Positions 58,731-64,000 of a stretch of 64,000 nt of DNA are shown one piece after another. Under the pieces are notes generated by a model. The model had not been told where the DNA came from. It searched no databases and saw nothing but the letters and a program-made list of their open reading frames with translations. Position 1 is the first letter of the stretch. Each line of letters starts with the position of its first letter. A program made the position numbers and the translations under genes. The stretch lies in assembly GCA_038363925.1 (NCBI GenBank), contig JAQQWL010000005.1, positions 3,472,001 through 3,536,000 of the forward strand. The letters run 5' to 3'. The DNA is from Apiospora phragmitis. Its lineage: Eukaryota > Ascomycota > Sordariomycetes > Amphisphaeriales > Apiosporaceae.

Positions 58731-59170
58731 ATGTTTGTTGGCAGCCTCGACACCAAGGACTTCTACCTTCCCCTAGGGGCGTCGGATACAGGAGGTCGCT
58801 TGTTTCTCGTCTGTGGTGCGCCGCTGGTTCCTCTTGTGTCTGGCCACGGCTGGGCCGCCGCCGATGCGGTGGGCCTCGTTGATCAAAGCGTGATCGACGC
58901 CGCCGTCGCCGGCGAGAAGAAGCAGGAGGAGAAGAGCACGAAGCTCGCAGTCGTTTCCCGGTGGTGGCCCGCTTTTTCCAATCGATTTTGGAACGCAGTT
59001 CAGCCCGCGGGCTTTTCATGGGGGGCTCGCTTGAACTGCTCCGCTTCCTTGAGCAACGATACAAGAAAAGCTTCGACCAACGTCCCGTCCCCCCTAAGTC
59101 GAAGAAGCGACAGATCAACCAGGGCATCCAGCTTTGGCCCAGGAATAGATTTCCTGGACTCCTAGACTGA
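58731..59170 (+). other. Overlapping open frames, coding unclear
   Basis: Two overlapping frames. The second (from about 58900) has a basic block followed by VVARFFQSILERSSARGLFM and LELLRFLEQRYKKSF, then PPKSKKRQ, and is the more protein-like. It ends at TGA 59168. No family was recognised. Confidence 0.3.
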
Positions 59171-59380
59171 GCCATTCCCGGACTTCGATCCCGCGTTCAT
59201 GGGCTAGGGGAGTTCCCAAGTTGCATGGTTTCTGGGTCACATGAGAACTGCTTCTCTGTATGAGTAGGGGGACGAGACTTGTATCAAGTCAACACTGACG
59301 GAGCGGGCGTCTGCTGAGAGCAAAACTCTAGAGTTCTGTGAGGAACCCTGAAAGGGCTGGGAAGGGTCTGAAGGCAGCTG

Positions 59381-59623
59381 GTGTCTGTCTTGAAAGACCT
59401 CGTCTCCTCGGCTTCGGTCAAGAAGGCACCCGCCGCCCGCGGCCGCCGCAAGCGGAAGGTGGCTGTGGTGAACTTCAGCGACGACGATGGAAGATCTTGT
59501 GCGCTTTGCGAGGACCATTATCACGGGCAGCTTCCCACGAACTCGACTGGGCGTTTTTTAGGAACAAAGACGCGGAATTTAAACGCCTGCAGGAGGAACA
59601 CAAGCTCCCTCACAAGACTGTGA
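59381..59623 (+). other. Coding-like fragment with a basic motif and acidic patch
   Basis: One frame reads VLKDLVSSASVKKAPAARGR, then RKRKVAVVNFSDDDG. The basic KRK block followed by DDD resembles segments at 60445, 60945, 61930 and 62290. No complete gene was defined. Confidence 0.35.
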
Positions 59624-60379
59624 CCGAGGCGGGCACGCCGGATTCCCAGAAGAGCACCGAGCGGTTCCTTTCGAGCTCGGCAGACTTCTGTGCCTGACAA
59701 GAACCTCAAGGCCTTGTGCTACGCTATGAGCACCTCACATGGCTGCGAGCTCAACACCAAGGCCCTAGGGACTTGCGTAAGGAACTGCAGATCTCCAAAG
59801 AAGAGGTGCGCCGCGCTTGGGAAGAGCTCGGCCGGCGGGAACAAAAAGAACGCGATCGTACTGCATCGCTGCAGCTAGAATACGGGGAAAGAGGCATCCT
59901 AGGAACACGGAGAAACGCGCCACGAAACAGTCCGGCATGGTGAGCAGCTCAGCGAAGGAAGACCACTGACGAACTGGAGCGAGAATGGCCATACGCAATT
60001 CCATGATGGCATGGATAAGTTTGCTGTCGGTGGGCATACTTCTCTTTATGCTCGCTCGGGATGTGGCTGGCAATGTCGTGATGGGCGTTCTGGATTCCTC
60101 TAATTCTGTTCCGCAGCTTGGCAGGTGTGCAGAGGACTCTGCCGTTGGGTGCCAGTATACTTTCATCTTGAAGCAGGAGTCGTCACTACTGTCACTTCCC
60201 GGAACGCGTCGGCTCGCAAGAGAAATTGTACAAGGTCGGGAGTCCCGGGCACTGGGCTGTTCTCGCCCAGGAAGCCGGGTATAACAGCGACCCAACTGCC
60301 AAGGTAGGTGATCATGTTCAACCCGCGCCTGCCGCATCCAATCTTCTTGACGTACACTACTAACTGCTTTCTTCGCTTC

Positions 60380-60538
60380 AGACCCGATTCCGACAGATCA
60401 AGAAGCGTCTTGGCATCTCTGCCGGCAAGCCTGGAACCGCTGGATACCCCCAAGCGCAAGGCCGGCGGCAAGAAGCGACCTGCTCACGCCATTAAGGTCG
60501 AGGATTTTGAGGACGACGACACGAGAGCTGGTGAATAA
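60380..60538 (+). other. Coding-like exon with a KRK/KKR basic block and acidic end
   Basis: The frame gives LEPLDTPKRKAGGKKRPAHA, then IKVEDFEDDDTRAGE and TAA. It follows a plausible intron (donor GTAGGTGA at 60303, acceptor near 60381). An exact 18-bp match to 60518-60535 occurs at 63943-63960. Confidence 0.35.
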
Positions 60539-60899
60539 AAGAAGCTTGTTGTTATCGATGACGAGGTTTAAACGGCCAAGGAGGATCGCCCCGGAGACAG
60601 GAGTGACGCTTCGGCATAACCCCCTCCACCCCAGCAGTATTTGTATGGGCCTCCTCATAGCCCTCCTCCATGGCCACTTCAGCCGCCACCACAGTAGAGA
60701 GGGGGCGGGGACGATAAATCTTACCAATATGGAGTGTTCAAGTCCGCTTGGATATTCCACCGTAGACTCGCCGTGGCTTCAAGAAAAGATGGCAAGACGA
60801 GCTCCTGGCACAGCGATGGTGGCCCCACGGACCGCCTATCAAGAGCCCGAGATGTCCGCCGGCCCGAGCTGCGAGAAGTTCCTCGATAAACTGGTCGGC

Positions 60900-61400
60900 A
60901 GAAATTTCTGACGACAAGGCAGGCCGCTGCTTCTGCTGCCGGCTCGAAGCGTGGGCTCGACGACGAGGGGCCTTCTGTCTCCGCCAAGAGTGCTCGCGCC
61001 AGCGAGGGAGCAGGTTCCGCCTGTGCCCTCCAAGGTTATCAAGAATGGCTTGGTCAGTCAGCTCTCGCATGGAGCGCAGGTCTCCAGCAGCGACGGGTTG
61101 TTCTTGCCCTTCACGCGGGAGTCACCCCCGAAGGCCAGAATCAGCGCCCCATTCGGTTTCCGTCATGTTGCTAGCGCCGAGCACGGCGGCGGACCTATGG
61201 GCGGCATCGACTATGGTCCAGACTCTGACCCTGAGGCAACCTTGAACCAAACTCTTCGTGTCCTTCTTGGCGTCCGCAACCAGAGTCGTACCGAGCGGAA
61301 TGCCCCGCCAGTCCAATGTCTCCGCGCGCGGCCGAGGCGGTGGAGGTCGAGAATGTCGAGGTGAACCTATCAACCAGAGGCTGTTCATCTTGGAGACCTG
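60900..61400 (+). other. Coding-like fragments, frames broken
   Basis: Includes FLTTRQAAASAAGSKRGLDD followed by EGPSVSAKSARASEGAGSA, another basic/acidic segment like those near 62 kb. A downstream frame (AAEAVEVENVEVNLS near 61335-61375) may belong to the same protein. Not recognised. Confidence 0.3.
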
Positions 61401-61889
61401 CTGCGGTTATGAGTACGACCTAGCCGCACGTCAGGCGCCTAGAGCGGCTCTTCAAGAAGAAGGACAAAAGAACAAGGCCATCGTTGGGTTTGGGGATGGC
61501 ATGGAAGACGAGGGACCTTGTGTAAGTTATCACTGATTACCCTACCCCTCATGTCCAAAACATTGCGGCGGTTGCTGATCATACCTCCAGGACGAAGATC
61601 CGTTAGAATCTCGAGTGGAGAGATGCAACTGGTAGCCCAATTGGTGAGGATTTCCCTCTTGCTAGCAACTGAGAGAATTGCTAACTGACACAACTCAGAG
61701 CAGAGCCTGATCGGTCCAATCCCTCTCGCAGCAAGTGGGAAAGACCTCTAGACACGATTCGACGAGGCTGCTGGAATCGACCTGCTGCTGACAAAGAGGC
61801 CAATTCGTGGCGAACAAGGGGTACCGGGAGCTTCCATGGTGGAACGAAGCCCTGGACCGAATAAGAGCTGCGGAATAACTGTAGAAGGA

Positions 61890-62208
61890 AGGGCTCACTT
61901 ATGTTGGCCAGTGGACCACGGTTGCCGAGGGCGCTAAGCGCAAGCACCACGATGTCGACGACGAAGAAGACGACGGCGACGACGAGCCCGCTGTGCCAGC
62001 TAAGCGAACTCTCCGCGGCAAGAGAACTGTCACGAGCAGAAGAGCCTGGCCGAAGCTTCACAAGAAGCAGGTAGCTGCAGTACAGGAAGATACCGCCGTT
62101 GAGAAGGCTACAATCGAACCTGAGCAGTCTACCGGCACATCTCAGGTAGCCAGCACATTCGAAAATGGGGCGCGGAGCAAGAGCATTGATCCCAGCTCAT
62201 ATACATAA
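61890..62208 (+). CDS. Hypothetical basic/acidic protein segment, unit A
   Basis: An uninterrupted frame from about 61890 reads GLTYVGQWTTVAEGAKRKHH, then an Asp/Glu run, EPAVPAKRTLRGKRTVTSRR and a Gln/Glu-rich end, stopping at TAA 62206. The order KRK, acidic run, PAV..K, then basic block is repeated in the next two units. It may be a nuclear protein. The family is not recognised. Confidence 0.4.
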
Positions 62209-62224
62209 GGGTTAGGCACGAGCT

Positions 62225-62397
62225 CGACACGGCTGCTGGACTCGCTGATGCCACTGAGAGCAAGGCCACTTCGGTTGCTGGAGCCTCGAAGCGCAAGCAC
62301 GAGGTTGCCCAGGACGACCAAGACAGCGACGATGCGCCCGCTGTGTCCCCTAAGCAGACTCGTAGATTCAAGGGAGCTTCCACGAAGAAGAACTGAG
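62225..62397 (+). other. Hypothetical basic/acidic segment, unit B
   Basis: The frame reads ELDTAAGLADATESKATSVA, GASKRKHEVAQDDQDSDDAP, AVSPKQTRRFKGASTKKN and TGA. It parallels unit A (KRKH, acidic run, PAV, then a basic block) and its last third parallels unit C. Confidence 0.4.
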
Positions 62398-62424
62398 CCT
62401 AGTGAGGAGCTATCAACACTATGA

Positions 62425-62597
62425 GAGCTCGCTGTTACGACATCCTCCTTAGGATGGAAGTACGAGTTGGAGTCGCTGAGGGGCTGCCGAAGAATGGCAA
62501 GAAGACTCGCCGAAGCAAGGGAGCTGCTCCCAAGAAGAAGAGCGAGCTCACCGCCGAGGCTATAGATGAGAAGGATGACGTTGGAAACGTCACTTGA
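62425..62597 (+). other. Hypothetical basic segment, unit C
   Basis: The frame reads MEVRVGVAEGLPKNGKKTRR, SKGAAPKKKSELTAEAIDEK, DDVGNVT and TGA. KxTRRxKGAxxKK is shared with unit B. Both stops are followed by TGAGCCTA-like sequence about 200 bp apart, consistent with tandem duplication. Confidence 0.4.
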
Positions 62598-62697
62598 GCC
62601 TATTGAGTAGTCATCATGATGGGAGGTATCATGAGGGCTTGCCGTCGGGGGAAAGTGGCTCAATGTCCACCGAGAGGTCCTCGCCGGATGCCACGCA

Positions 62698-63238
62698 TTG
62701 GACGTCGCCTTCTCCCTCAACATGCGGGAGAAGGAAGAGAAGAAGTTTACCGTCGAGTTTGAGTTCCAAGCTCATCTCGTCCTTCTCTTGGCCCTGTACG
62801 GCGTTACCAAGCTGCCAGAGGACCAGTACCGCTTCGCAGCCTCGTCATCGGAATGGATGAACGAACTGCACTCCATGAGGAGCCGCTGGCACCCAGGGAA
62901 CGAACATCGAGAGAAAGAAGCTAATACTCTCGTACCGCTCCCCGGAATTCACCAGCCCACGGCTTGGAAGAGTGTCGAGGACCCCGACGCCGAGAAGCAC
63001 CTCCCATTCAGCCTGGCGTATGGCTACACCAGAAGTTCAAGATGGCTGGCCTCTTGGAAAAGCCCTTGTTTTTGCTTTCACGAAGGTGGCAAGTCTGGCG
63101 CGGCTGTTTGTCTTCTTTCCCGTGGTGCATGGAGAAACGGCAGGGCAGGTGTCATGCCATCGCCACGACCAAGATCTTCGAGGATCTTCAGAAGCCGCTG
63201 CTGGTTGAGAGCATCACCATATGGGAAGAGGATACATG
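62698..63238 (+). pseudogene. Hypothetical protein fragment, frameshifted
   Basis: Frame one reads EKKFTVEFEFQAHLVLLLAL, YGVTKLPEDQYRFAASSSEW and SMRSRWHPGNEHREK. Near 63030 sense passes to another frame (HQKFKMAGLLEKPLF), ending TTKIFEDLQKPLLVESITIW, EEDT and TGA. No domain was recognised. It is probably one gene broken by one or more indels. Confidence 0.35.
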
Positions 63239-63394
63239 AGCATCTCCATCTTCACACAGAATTTAGCTCCCGGCTATTTTCCTTCCTTACTACATCTACA
63301 CCAATTCCGTTTCTGCAAGAATATCCCGCATTCTTGATCGTGTTGCCCCAATACGAAGTTCAGCCTACGACGGGCTGAACGACCTGTCGGGGGG

Positions 63395-64000
63395 TTGAGA
63401 CGATGACGTTCCTGGCCGACACCACAAGGATGACGACAAGGACGGTGGACGCGGCCCTCCCCAGCGCACCGACTCCAAGGAAGAGGCCGAAGACCCTTTC
63501 TATCTCGAGAAGAAGTACAAATTAATTCTCGAGAGAAATGTGCCGGAGAATCCGGATCACGAAGAGCATTTGGGGCGAGGGTAACGTGCCCGCGTATGAC
63601 TACGAGGACTTCATCTTGTTCGATGACGATGGAGGTTCCGGTAACGCTGGTAATGGCACGTTCCGCACTCCGGCCTCCAGTACTACTGGATATCTCTCGG
63701 AGAGTATCGAGACGGGCTCGTGCGACTACATTCCAGCACGGAGGAGGCCGTGGTGACGTCGAAGATATCGCCGGGAGGGATTCAGCAGGATCAGCCGGCT
63801 CGTAAGCCGAAATACTCCACGGCCAGCAATGTCGAGATGTGGCTCGAGCAAATCTCGGCCCATGAGCAGCAGTACAGCTATGCAGCCTCCATCTCCGACT
63901 ACGACGAGACGGACAGTCCGAGCCTCGATCGCTGACTTCGTCGACACGAGAGCTGGTGAACAAGTGGCATGACGGTATCGAGGCTAGCAACGAACGTATG
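63395..64000 (+). pseudogene. Hypothetical low-complexity protein, frameshifted, cut by the window end
   Basis: Pieces in successive frames: DDVPGRHHKDDDKDGGRGPP, AEDPFYLEKKYKLILERNVP and NPDHEEH. A shift near the T3G4 run at 63569-63575 leads to WGEGNVPAYDYEDFILFDDD, and a shift near 63725 to SNVEMWLEQISAHEQQYSYA and ISDYDETDSPSLDR. A final frame, STRELVNKWHDGIEASNERM, runs off the window. The composition suggests an intrinsically disordered fungal protein. The function is unknown. Confidence 0.4.

Noticed and set aside
58273..59175. 300-codon minus-strand frame, rich in Arg and Ser
   Set aside because: Its arginine runs mirror Lys/Arg/Glu codon-rich plus-strand sequence. The plus strand gives more protein-like pieces.

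Overview
The window comes from a filamentous ascomycete (Pezizomycotina). The evidence is short introns with GTAAGT-like donors, a highly reducing polyketide synthase (HR-PKS), a HET-domain gene, a SUR7-like membrane protein, a fungal-type AAA+ ATPase, and a 22 kb block carrying the CpA-to-TpA footprint of repeat-induced point mutation (RIP).

Bases 1-22,310 are an extremely AT-rich, gene-free block. CA and TG dinucleotides are almost absent while CG is common. Nested transposons can be resolved by target-site duplications (TSDs). A pogo/Fot1-type DNA transposon (362-5437, TSD TA) sits in a diverged repeat 'X' and is itself split by a Copia-type element (1038-4191, TSD AATAT). A second X copy (6727-7165 and 21874-about 22030) is split by a 14.7 kb Copia composite (7166-21873), which contains another complete Copia insertion (8708-11859, TSD ATAAT). 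Three Copia copies share one internal pol deletion, so they look like one mobilised non-autonomous derivative. Two further blocks keep degenerate pol sequence.

The composition changes abruptly at about 22,310. From there to 49.5 kb lie, in order: a broken short-chain dehydrogenase, a SUR7/PalI-like four-helix membrane protein, a HET-domain gene with one internal TAG, a PLP-dependent alpha-oxoamine synthase, an N-terminally truncated acyl-CoA thioesterase, an HR-PKS (KS-AT-DH-CMeT-ER-KR-ACP), a G-alpha-like protein without its nucleotide-binding motifs, a MITE-like inverted repeat, an AAA+ ATPase lacking the Walker B region, and a secreted beta-helix protein. The oxoamine synthase, thioesterase and PKS form a plausible biosynthetic group for an amino-polyketide: the PKS would build a reduced chain and the PLP enzyme would release it by decarboxylative condensation with an amino acid, as known for fumonisin and sphingofungin. 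This product class is inferred.

Bases 49.5-64 kb are GC-balanced but hold only short, frame-hopping coding fragments, tandem duplications, minisatellites, a fragment of a Nam8/Ngr1-like RRM protein, and recurring lysine/arginine-rich plus acidic segments. No intact gene was recognised there.

Most frameshifts in otherwise well-conserved genes fall at mononucleotide runs. Some 'pseudogenes' may therefore be base-calling errors rather than real decay. Coordinates of spliced genes span first to last coding base, and splice sites are read by eye.
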